Below, one piece after another: positions 1 through 5,639 of a stretch of 5,661 nucleotides of DNA. The translations under genes were made by a program, and so were the position numbers. This DNA is from Ignavibacteriales bacterium (GTDB lineage: Bacteria; Bacteroidota; Ignavibacteria; Ignavibacteriales; Ignavibacteriaceae): contig DAIEML010000152.1 of NCBI GenBank assembly GCA_027349615.1, positions 1 to 5,661 of the forward strand. The letters are read 5' to 3'. The first letter of the stretch is position 1, and the number at the start of each line of letters is the position of its first letter. The notes under the pieces were generated by a model. That model saw nothing but the letters and a program-made list of their open reading frames with translations, ran no database searches and was not told the DNA's origin.

Positions 1-456
1 GGCTGCCGTTACTGCATGGTTGCTTGTCCTTTTCAAATTCCTTCATTCGATTATGACAAACCATTAAATCCCGAAATTAGAAAATGCGATTTCTGTATAG
101 AAAGAACAAAGCAAGGATTGCTGCCGGCTTGCGTAAAAAACTGTCCTGTTGAAGCTTTGACTTACGGTTCGCGAAATGATTTGATCAAAGAAGCAAGGGA
201 AAGAATAAGACGAGATCCCGATAGATACTTCAATCATATTTATGGAGAAACAGAAGCAGGCGGAACTTCTTGGTTGTATTTAGCAAATCAAGATTTTTCT
301 AAATTAGCTTTTCCATCACCAGGCGATAAACCAATGCCTGGAACTTCCGAATCAATTCAACATGGAATATTTGCATACTTTGTTCCTCCGGCATTTTTAT
401 ATGCATTACTTGGCGGCATTATGTGGATTACTAAAAAAAGAAATGAATCTGAATAG
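1..456 (+). CDS. HybA-like periplasmic 4Fe-4S ferredoxin subunit with C-terminal membrane anchor (5' truncated)
   Basis: This is the last 151 codons of a gene that starts upstream; the frame is open from base 1, so the ATG at 16 is internal. The fragment opens inside a cluster motif (C2, C5, C9-P10, pattern CxxCxxxCP). It continues with a second set, C29-x2-C32-x11-C44-x3-C48-P, as in HybA/DmsB-type electron-transfer subunits that hold four [4Fe-4S] clusters. The later segments (GTREEL-like stretch, IYGETEAGGT, ESIQHG) follow the order known from E. coli HybA. Residues about 122-143 form one hydrophobic helix followed by KKRNESE, a C-terminal membrane anchor typical of HybA and Hmc-type proteins. 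The expected role is to pass electrons between a periplasmic partner and the NrfD-type subunit encoded 11 bases downstream. The N-terminal signal sequence and the other clusters lie outside the window. The family call is strong; the partner enzyme is unknown. Confidence 0.88.
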   Translation, partial: GCRYCMVACPFQIPSFDYDKPLNPEIRKCDFCIERTKQGLLPACVKNCPVEALTYGSRNDLIKEARERIRRDPDRYFNHIYGETEAGGTSWLYLANQDFSKLAFPSPGDKPMPGTSESIQHGIFAYFVPPAFLYALLGGIMWITKKRNESE

Positions 457-470
457 GAGAATAATTTATG
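455..470 (+). promoter_or_regulatory. Ribosome binding site and start of the HybB/NrfD gene
   Basis: AGGAG at 455-459 lies eight bases before the ATG at 468. It overlaps the stop codon of the upstream iron-sulfur gene (454-456). This fixes the start at 468 and points to translation of the two genes from one message. Confidence 0.7.
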
Positions 471-1712
471 GAACATTTTACAAAACCATCTCCTGTAAAT
501 AAAAAATTTTTTACGCCCGGAGTTTTAATATTAGTTTTATTAGCTCTTAACGGTCTGGCATTTCTTGCAGGCAGATTAATTTTTGGAATAGGCGCAGTTA
601 CTAATTTAAATAATCAATATCCATGGGGTATCTGGATTGGTATTGATGTAGCTGCTGGTGTTGCTTTAGCTGCCGGTGGATTTACTACAGCGGCTCTAAG
701 TCATGTAATTCATAAAGAACAATTTCATGATATAATTCGTCCGGCTCTTCTTACCGCAATGCTTGGATATACATTTGTTGCTTTAGGTGTTTCAATTGAT
801 ATTGGAAGATGGTATTACATATGGCATCCATTAATTATGTGGAATGGAAATTCTGCCTTGTTTGAAGTCGGTATTTGTGTAATGATGTATCTTACGGTTC
901 TTTATGTTGAATTCCTTCCAGTTGTTACAGAAAGATTTATTGGTAACGTAAAATTGAAAGGAATATTATCATTTATTAACAAACCTCTAGATGCAATTCT
1001 CAGAGTTCTTGATAAAGGATTATCAAAAGTAATGTTCATTTTTATAATTCTTGGAGTTGTTCTTTCTACACTTCATCAATCATCCTTAGGAACATTAATG
1101 ATAATAGCTGGCCCCAAAATGCATCCGCTTTGGCAAACGCCTGTTCTGCCGCTGCTGTTTCTTTTATCTGCAATATCAGTTGGCTTTCCAATGGTAATTT
1201 TTGAATCAATTCTAGCCTCTCGTTCATTTGGATTGAAAGCAGAAATGAATGTGCTTTCTGAATTAGGAAGAATGGTTCCACCAATTTTAGGAATTTATTT
1301 AGCATTTAAAATCGGAGATATGGTTATTCGTGGAACTTTTGTTTACCTCACCGAATTCAACACAGCTTCAGTAATGTTTGTGATTGAAGTTTTGTTCGGT
1401 GTAATTGTTCCGCTAAGAATGTTTCTATCCGAAGCAGTTTTAAAATCAAAGCCGCTTCTTTTTGTAGCTTCATCACTTGTTATTTTTGGTGTGCTGTTAA
1501 ATAGAATTGATAACTTCGTTGTTGCTTACAAACCTCCTTATTCATACGGACCATATTTCCCTTCGATCGGAGAAATTTCAGTTACTGTCGGGTTCATTTC
1601 ATTATTGGTTTTGGCTTACAGATTTATTGTTCTGAATTTTCCTGTCATCAGTTTGCCGAATAAAAGTTTTGTACCACAATCTAAATTTGCAATTAGGGGG
1701 ACACAAAAATGA
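468..1712 (+). CDS. HybB/NrfD-family polytopic membrane subunit, quinone-interacting
   Basis: A 414-residue, very hydrophobic protein, close in length to E. coli HybB (about 390 residues), with roughly ten predicted membrane helices by eye (about residues 18-42, 52-80, 92-110, 128-152, 186-206, 222-250, 268-292, 300-322, 328-346, 368-390). HybB-type signatures are visible: YPWGIWIGIDVAAG in helix 2, LSTLHQSSLGTL around His203 after helix 5, and LNRIDNFVVAY followed by PYFPSIGEISVTVG before the last helix. NrfD/PsrC/HybB proteins bind menaquinone or ubiquinone in the membrane and exchange electrons with a partner iron-sulfur subunit; some are thought to help move protons. The partner here is the upstream HybA-like protein. 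The downstream cytochrome starts within this gene's stop codon. The direction of electron flow cannot be read from the sequence. The hydrogenase-derived name describes family only, since no hydrogenase is present in the window. Confidence 0.9.
   Translation: MEHFTKPSPVNKKFFTPGVLILVLLALNGLAFLAGRLIFGIGAVTNLNNQYPWGIWIGIDVAAGVALAAGGFTTAALSHVIHKEQFHDIIRPALLTAMLGYTFVALGVSIDIGRWYYIWHPLIMWNGNSALFEVGICVMMYLTVLYVEFLPVVTERFIGNVKLKGILSFINKPLDAILRVLDKGLSKVMFIFIILGVVLSTLHQSSLGTLMIIAGPKMHPLWQTPVLPLLFLLSAISVGFPMVIFESILASRSFGLKAEMNVLSELGRMVPPILGIYLAFKIGDMVIRGTFVYLTEFNTASVMFVIEVLFGVIVPLRMFLSEAVLKSKPLLFVASSLVIFGVLLNRIDNFVVAYKPPYSYGPYFPSIGEISVTVGFISLLVLAYRFIVLNFPVISLPNKSFVPQSKFAIRGTQK
1695..1712 (+). promoter_or_regulatory. 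Ribosome binding site and ATGA stop-start overlap
   Basis: AGGGGG at 1695-1700 lies eight bases before the ATG at 1709. The ATGA at 1709-1712 serves as both the start of the cytochrome and the stop of the HybB-like gene. This arrangement indicates translational coupling and supports the chosen cytochrome start, which leads directly into a signal peptide. Confidence 0.75.
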
Positions 1713-2878
1713 ATAAGAAATTTTTAGCAACAATTATTTTACTTTTTTCAATTTCAATTTATTCTCAAAATAAATTGCCGAAGAATCATTCAGTTACAAA
1801 TTTAACTTGCAAAACATGTCATTCTTGCGATGTGCCAACAAAGAAAAACCCATGCCTAATTGCATGCCCGCGTGCTGAGATGGTAACTATTAATCAATCA
1901 CCGGATCAAGCACCTGAAATCGAAGTGTTAAAGGAATTATCTAATAGATATATGCCTGTAGTTTTTTCTCACAAGATGCATGCACAAATGTCGCAAATGT
2001 CAGGCGGCTGCGGAACTTGTCATCATTATAATACTGTTGGCCCGATTCAACCTTGTATAAATTGCCATGAAACTTCACGAAAGAGAGAAGATATTTCCAA
2101 ACCGGATTTAGAAGCAGCTTATCACCGCCAATGCATCAATTGCCACAGAGAATGGAGTCATTCAAATGATTGCACTTCTTGTCATGCATTGAAAAATAAA
2201 AACGAATCAATTTCAATTGCCAGCTATGTTAAAAAGATGACAGGTAAAAGTCATCCGGCATTAGTTGAGCCAAGAAGAATTGTTTATGAAACTAATTACA
2301 ACAAAGGAAAGATTGTAACTTTCTTTCATAATGAACACGTAAATTTATTCGGTGCGAAATGTATTAATTGCCATAAAGATGAAAATTGTACCAAATGCCA
2401 TGACAAAAATAAAACGACAAATGTACAGCAAATTTATTCTGACGTGCCGATCAAAATTCGTAAGTCGAAAGAGGAACATCATAAACCGTGTTTCTCCTGC
2501 CATCAAGATGATAAATGCAGTCTTTGCCATAAAGATAAATCGATGGCACCATTTAATCATGCGATTGCAACAGGCTGGGCATTAAACCAATTTCATGAAA
2601 GCTTAAGCTGTGAAAAATGCCATGGTTCATCAACCAAATTTGTTAAGCTGAATAATGACTGCAATAATTGCCATAAAGATTTTGTCGCAGGAAAATTCGA
2701 TCATAAAGTTACCGGATTAAAGTTGAGCGAAAATCATAAAGACATTGATTGCATTGAATGTCATAAGGAGAAAAATTTTGCAAAGACTCCGACTTGTGAA
2801 AATTGCCATGACGATAAAAGTTTTCCGAAAGATAAGCCTGGCACTGAAGTAAAAATTTCTGTAAAAAAGAAGAAGTAA
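1709..2878 (+). CDS. Exported multiheme c-type cytochrome, 13 CxxCH motifs
   Basis: The 389-residue product begins with a signal peptide (residues 1-19, MNKKF then a hydrophobic core, likely cleavage before Gln20), so it acts outside the cytoplasm. Thirteen CxxCH heme-attachment motifs start at residues 34, 101, 116, 142, 155, 218, 227, 261, 270, 301, 318, 348 and 363. Extra His residues in phrases such as FSHKMH, FFHNEHV and FNHA are good candidates for distal heme ligands, as in class III/c7-like cytochromes. Around the first heme are three additional cysteines (C40, C49, C53) in a CHSCD...PCLIACPR arrangement that heme binding alone does not explain. The C-terminal third contains a duplicated two-heme module. 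The gene overlaps the NrfD-type gene by 4 bases, so the cytochrome is probably the periplasmic electron acceptor or donor of that complex. It ends in a Lys-rich tail and shows no membrane helix after the signal peptide. The overall class is certain; the exact complex is not. Confidence 0.93.
   Translation: MNKKFLATIILLFSISIYSQNKLPKNHSVTNLTCKTCHSCDVPTKKNPCLIACPRAEMVTINQSPDQAPEIEVLKELSNRYMPVVFSHKMHAQMSQMSGGCGTCHHYNTVGPIQPCINCHETSRKREDISKPDLEAAYHRQCINCHREWSHSNDCTSCHALKNKNESISIASYVKKMTGKSHPALVEPRRIVYETNYNKGKIVTFFHNEHVNLFGAKCINCHKDENCTKCHDKNKTTNVQQIYSDVPIKIRKSKEEHHKPCFSCHQDDKCSLCHKDKSMAPFNHAIATGWALNQFHESLSCEKCHGSSTKFVKLNNDCNNCHKDFVAGKFDHKVTGLKLSENHKDIDCIECHKEKNFAKTPTCENCHDDKSFPKDKPGTEVKISVKKKK
2552..2809 (+). 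repeat. Tandem duplicated di-heme module inside the cytochrome
   Basis: Residues 282-322 and 330-367 of the cytochrome share the layout F-[ND]-H-x3-[AT]-x-G-x(2)-L-x(3)-H, then CxxCH, then a second CxxCH 12-14 residues further on (small spacing differences). The likeness is at protein level and the DNA has diverged. It suggests the cytochrome grew by duplication of a two-heme unit. Confidence 0.6.
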
Positions 2879-2923
2879 ATTATAGTTAGATATTTTGTGC
2901 GTCTTTGATTTTATTTGTAGTAT

Positions 2924-2943
2924 AAAGTAACGAAAGTTGCTTT
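2924..2943 (+). terminator. Small GAAA-loop hairpin between cytochrome and kinase; possible weak terminator or attenuator
   Basis: AAAGTAAC (2924-2931) pairs with GTTGCTTT (2936-2943) through eight base pairs, including one G-U, around a GAAA tetraloop. Only four Ts end the stem (2941-2944), so termination would be weak. The hairpin directly abuts the GGAA (2945-2948) that could serve as the kinase ribosome binding site. It may therefore set the kinase to respiratory-gene ratio instead. This is the only structure seen in the 80-base gap, and no convincing promoter was found there. Confidence 0.35.
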
Positions 2944-2958
2944 TGGAATTTAAGAATT

Positions 2959-4299
2959 ATGTTTAAGAAGATTGGATTTAAATTAATTGTCGCGGTCGGA
3001 TTGACAGCAATAATTACAATTGGAATTTTTTCCTATTTCAATATTCAATCTCACAGCCGCAGCCTGCTTGCAGAAGTTGAAAGAAGCGCCAACCAATTAA
3101 GCGAAACCGTAAAGCACAGTACACGTTACGATATGCTTCTTAACCAAAGAGATAGAATTTTAAAAATTATTAATACTATTGGTCAGCAGCCGGGAATTAG
3201 AGATGTTCGCGTTCTTAATAAAGTTGGAGAAATAATTTATTCTTCTCACGAAGATGATATTGGGAAAATGGTTGATAAAAAAGCTGAAAGCTGTTATGCA
3301 TGCCACGCCGCTAACAAGCCGCTTGAGCGGCTTACGATAAAGGACCGCACAAGAATTTTTAGAATTCATCCTGATTCATCTCGAGTTATCGGAATTATTA
3401 GTCCAATTTATAATGAACAATCCTGCTGGAGCGCCGACTGCCATGCTCATTCAAAATCGCAAACAGTTCTCGGCGTTTTAGATGTTACAATTTCGCTTGA
3501 GGAAGTTGATAAGCAAATTAAAAAAGGAGAAATAGAAATCGTAATCTTTGCGATTACAGCGATATTTGCTTTAAGTTTTATAATCGGATTTTTTGTAAAA
3601 CGTTGGGTTGATAAACCTGTTAAAGAATTGTTGAACGCAACAAATCAAGTCGGCGTTGGAAATCTTAATTACACAATAAAAGATAAGCGCGACGATGAAA
3701 TGGGAATGCTGGCAAGATCGTTTAACAACATGACTAAAAAACTTTCCGAAGCGCGGCTGCAATTATTCCAATCTGATAAGATGGCTTCGCTGGGAAGACT
3801 TGCCGCCGGCGTTGCTCATGAAATTAATAATCCTTTAACCGGAGTGTTAACTTACAGCAGCTTCCTTTTGAAGCGAACTCAAAATAATCCTGAGCTTCAG
3901 GAAGATTTGAAAGTAATTGTTAGAGAAACAAAACGAAGCAGAGAGATTGTAAAAAGTCTTCTCGATTTTGCGCGGCAATCAGTTCCTAAAAAAAATGAAG
4001 CAAACATAAATGAAATTATTGAACACGCAGTTAGCGTAGTTGAAAACCAGCTTGTAATCGATAGAATTAAGCTGATAAAAAATCTCGATGCGAATATTCC
4101 GACAATAACTGTCGACTCGAATCAAATTCAGCAAGTGATTTTAAACTTGTTAGTAAACGCTCACGATGCAATTGACAAAGCGGGCGGAACAATTACAATT
4201 TCTTCATCCAAACTTAGTGTCTCCCTATGGAATTACACATATAAAGAAAGCAATCTGTTCAAAGCGCCACGACTTGATGGACCACGAGATAAAAATTGA
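2959..4299 (+). CDS. Heme-sensor histidine kinase, N-terminal part (frame broken within the ATPase domain)
   Basis: In this frame the product is 446 residues. In order: membrane helix (about 7-27); periplasmic sensor (28-191) with CYACH at 112-116 and CWSADCH at 156-162, read as two covalent heme sites (CxxCH and CxxxxCH); second helix (192-213); HAMP linker (about 214-266); HisKA domain with the phospho-acceptor His287 in GVAHEINNPL; and the start of the HATPase domain with the N-box Asn396/Asn400 in LNLLVNAHDAI. From about residue 421 the frame reads meaningless sequence to the TGA at 4297. The rest of the kinase continues in the +2 frame to 4825. As written, this product lacks the G1, F and G2 boxes and should not bind ATP. 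The start at 2959 is preceded by GGAA ten bases away and leads straight into the first helix. The likely role is to sense periplasmic redox state or a heme ligand and phosphorylate the regulator downstream. The kinase assignment is firm; the stimulus is inferred. Confidence 0.9.
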   Translation: MFKKIGFKLIVAVGLTAIITIGIFSYFNIQSHSRSLLAEVERSANQLSETVKHSTRYDMLLNQRDRILKIINTIGQQPGIRDVRVLNKVGEIIYSSHEDDIGKMVDKKAESCYACHAANKPLERLTIKDRTRIFRIHPDSSRVIGIISPIYNEQSCWSADCHAHSKSQTVLGVLDVTISLEEVDKQIKKGEIEIVIFAITAIFALSFIIGFFVKRWVDKPVKELLNATNQVGVGNLNYTIKDKRDDEMGMLARSFNNMTKKLSEARLQLFQSDKMASLGRLAAGVAHEINNPLTGVLTYSSFLLKRTQNNPELQEDLKVIVRETKRSREIVKSLLDFARQSVPKKNEANINEIIEHAVSVVENQLVIDRIKLIKNLDANIPTITVDSNQIQQVILNLLVNAHDAIDKAGGTITISSSKLSVSLWNYTYKESNLFKAPRLDGPRDKN

Positions 4300-4825
4300 C
4301 GGCATGCCTTCAATAAAAGTAAAAGCAAAATCAAACGGAGATGAAGGAATTATAAATCTTGATCCGATTTACGGAAAGAGCAGGCACATTTATGGAATTG
4401 AATTGGATTTGAAAAAAGAAATTAATTTGATGTGCCCGCAATGCAGTTCTTCTTTAATTGAGGAAGGAAAGAAATGCCCGAATTGCGGCGCTCCGATTTT
4501 CAATATTGAAATTGCTTCTCAAGGCTTTTATGAAGGCTGCACTCGCAAAGGATGCGGCTGGCAGAAATGGGAAGCAGTTGACACCGGCGGACAAAAAGAT
4601 TATATCGAAATAAAAATTTCCGATACCGGCTGCGGAATTGCAAAAGAAGATTTGGCAAAAATATTTGAGCCGTTCTACAGCACGAAAGGGCAAAAAGGAA
4701 CCGGCTTAGGCCTTGCGGTTATTTGGGGAATAATCGATAACCACAACGGTACAATAAATGTAGAAAGCCAATTGAACAAAGCAACAACTTTTATAATTCG
4801 TTTACCTTTGATCAAGACAAGATAA
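4166..4825 (+). CDS. Histidine kinase, C-terminal part in shifted frame: zinc-ribbon-like insertion plus HATPase catalytic boxes
   Basis: The meaningful part of this 219-codon frame begins at about 4223. The ATG at 4166 lies inside the N-box region, has no ribosome binding site, and its first 19 or so residues look like out-of-frame text. This is therefore the continuation of the kinase gene, not an independent gene. First comes an insertion of about 125 residues with CSKRH (from 4256), a CPQC-x10-CPNC zinc-ribbon pattern (4433-4486) and CTRKGC (4538-4555). Then comes the rest of the Bergerat ATPase fold: strand DYIEIKI, G1 box DTGCGI (4622-4639), F box IFEPFYSTK, and G2 box GTGLGL (4697-4714), ending IIRLPL. 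The insertion occupies the loop between two strands just before the G1 box, where ordinary kinases have a short turn. The stop is two bases before the response regulator start. Function of the insertion is unknown; metal or redox sensing is possible. Confidence 0.8.
   Translation: MQLTKRAEQLQFLHPNLVSPYGITHIKKAICSKRHDLMDHEIKIDGMPSIKVKAKSNGDEGIINLDPIYGKSRHIYGIELDLKKEINLMCPQCSSSLIEEGKKCPNCGAPIFNIEIASQGFYEGCTRKGCGWQKWEAVDTGGQKDYIEIKISDTGCGIAKEDLAKIFEPFYSTKGQKGTGLGLAVIWGIIDNHNGTINVESQLNKATTFIIRLPLIKTR
4205..4230 (+). other. Apparent frameshift joining the two halves of the histidine kinase
   Basis: Good kinase sequence is read in frame 1 up to about SKLSVS (ending 4224) and in frame 2 from about PYGITHIKK (from 4223). 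Reading through needs one base skipped, equivalent to one extra base here or two missing bases. The CCC run at 4223-4225 in CTCCCTATGG is the likeliest place. It may be a sequencing or assembly error, a true mutation, or less likely a programmed shift. Both sides otherwise keep intact catalytic motifs, which argues against an old pseudogene. Confidence 0.8.
4223..4597 (+). other. Cys-rich zinc-ribbon-like domain inserted in the kinase ATPase domain
   Basis: About 125 codons separate the strand after the N-box (GTITISSSKL) from the strand before the G1 box (DYIEIKISDTG). The segment has seven cysteines: one in CSKRH, four in CPQC-x10-CPNC and two in CTRKGC. The four central cysteines fit a classic zinc ribbon. 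CSKRH together with CTRKGC could form a second metal site. The segment looks like a self-contained domain that could also exist as a small stand-alone protein; that resemblance is from memory and unverified. Confidence 0.65.
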
Positions 4826-4827
4826 GC

Positions 4828-5634
4828 ATGAATAAACTAACAGACATATTAATTGTAGATGATGAGCAGATTGTATTGGATGCTGTGGAAAAAATTTGTT
4901 CTGCTGAAGGATATAAAGTTGATCAATCAATAACTGTCGAAGATGCTCTTAATAAAATTGATAAAAATAATTACCGCCTTATCATCAGTGATATTATGAT
5001 GCCGGATTTCGACGGCTTTCAATTTTTAGAAGAGATTGCAAAGAGAAAAATTTTAGCACCGGTAATAATGACGACAGGTTATTCAACTGTTGAGAATGCA
5101 GTCAGGTCGCTTTACAACGGCGCAATTGATTTCATCCCAAAACCATTTACAGCCGATGAATTAATTTCTTCAGTTGCTCGCGGATTAAAATATCTGGAAA
5201 TTCAAAAAAGATTAATTGAATCAAAAAACCGCACGGACGATGCTTCAATAATTTACGTTCCGTGCCCGGCAAAATATTTTCGGTTAGGTTACGCAAGCTG
5301 GGCAGAAGTTGAAAATACCGGTTCCATCTTAATTGGCGTTACTGATCTTTTTATTAAGACAATTGATTCAATTAACGAATTAGAATTATTAAAAATTGAT
5401 GATGAAATTGTTCAAGGTAATTCTTGCTCGCAAATAAAAAGCAAAGAAGGGTTGGTACACTATGTTCTTAGTCCAATAACTGGAAGAATAATTGAATGGA
5501 ACGAACAATTACTTAATGACACTAGTATAATTGAAAAAGATCCTTACTTCAATGGTTGGTTTTATCGTGTTATTCCATCTGACAGCGAATATGAGATTAA
5601 GCATTTGATACCGTGCAGTTCGGATCGTCTTTAA
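4828..5634 (+). CDS. Response regulator: receiver domain fused to a glycine-cleavage-H-like domain
   Basis: Residues 1-122 are a complete CheY-like receiver: acidic pocket D11-D12-E13, phospho-acceptor Asp55 in ISDIMMPD, Thr82, and Lys105 in PKPF. After a helical linker (about 118-140), residues 146-252 resemble glycine cleavage H protein. Matching segments are SWAEVENTGSILIGVTD (157-173), a D-x-I-x-x-G turn (192-197), LSPITGRIIEWNEQL (214-228), and DPY followed by GWFYRV (238-248). The lipoyl-lysine signature ESVKA of true H proteins is not preserved; K204 or K206 lies nearby but out of register, so lipoylation is doubtful. There is no helix-turn-helix, AAA+, GGDEF or other usual output domain. 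The start is 2 bases after the kinase stop with only a weak upstream purine stretch, so translation is probably coupled. It is the natural phosphorylation partner of that kinase. The output mechanism is unknown; protein-protein interaction or competition with lipoyl proteins are possibilities. Receiver call very sure; H-like call fairly sure. Confidence 0.88.
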   Translation: MNKLTDILIVDDEQIVLDAVEKICSAEGYKVDQSITVEDALNKIDKNNYRLIISDIMMPDFDGFQFLEEIAKRKILAPVIMTTGYSTVENAVRSLYNGAIDFIPKPFTADELISSVARGLKYLEIQKRLIESKNRTDDASIIYVPCPAKYFRLGYASWAEVENTGSILIGVTDLFIKTIDSINELELLKIDDEIVQGNSCSQIKSKEGLVHYVLSPITGRIIEWNEQLLNDTSIIEKDPYFNGWFYRVIPSDSEYEIKHLIPCSSDRL

Positions 5635-5639
5635 AAAAT

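Noticed and set aside
1066..1305. Minus-strand open frame of 79 codons
   Set aside because: It lies wholly inside the HybB-like gene, has no homology-like motifs and no ribosome binding site; it is a shadow of the membrane-protein coding sequence.
2345..2585. Open frames on both strands inside the cytochrome (2345-2560 minus, 2352-2585 plus)
   Set aside because: Both overlap the 13-heme coding frame, which is clearly the real one; their products show no recognisable features.
2365..2680. Exact 16-base direct repeat TAATTGCCATAAAGAT at 2365 and 2665
   Set aside because: Both copies encode the N-C-H-K-D part of heme motifs with the same codon preference; this is expected in a multiheme cytochrome and not a mobile or regulatory repeat.
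2905..2926. Promoter-like TTGATT and TATAAA upstream of the kinase
   Set aside because: The gap between them is only 10 bases, too short for a sigma-70 promoter, and no clean Bacteroidota-type TAnnTTTG element is present.
3160..3762. Minus-strand open frames at 3160-3369 and 3571-3762
   Set aside because: Both are opposite the kinase sensor and HAMP regions and look like antisense shadows.
4166..4222. Independent gene starting at the ATG at 4166
   Set aside because: There is no ribosome binding site, the first codons are out-of-frame N-box sequence, and the catalytic boxes need the upstream HisKA half; a split continuation of the kinase fits better.
4454..4693. Minus-strand open frame of 79 codons
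   Set aside because: Antisense to the well-supported zinc-ribbon and G1-box region of the kinase.
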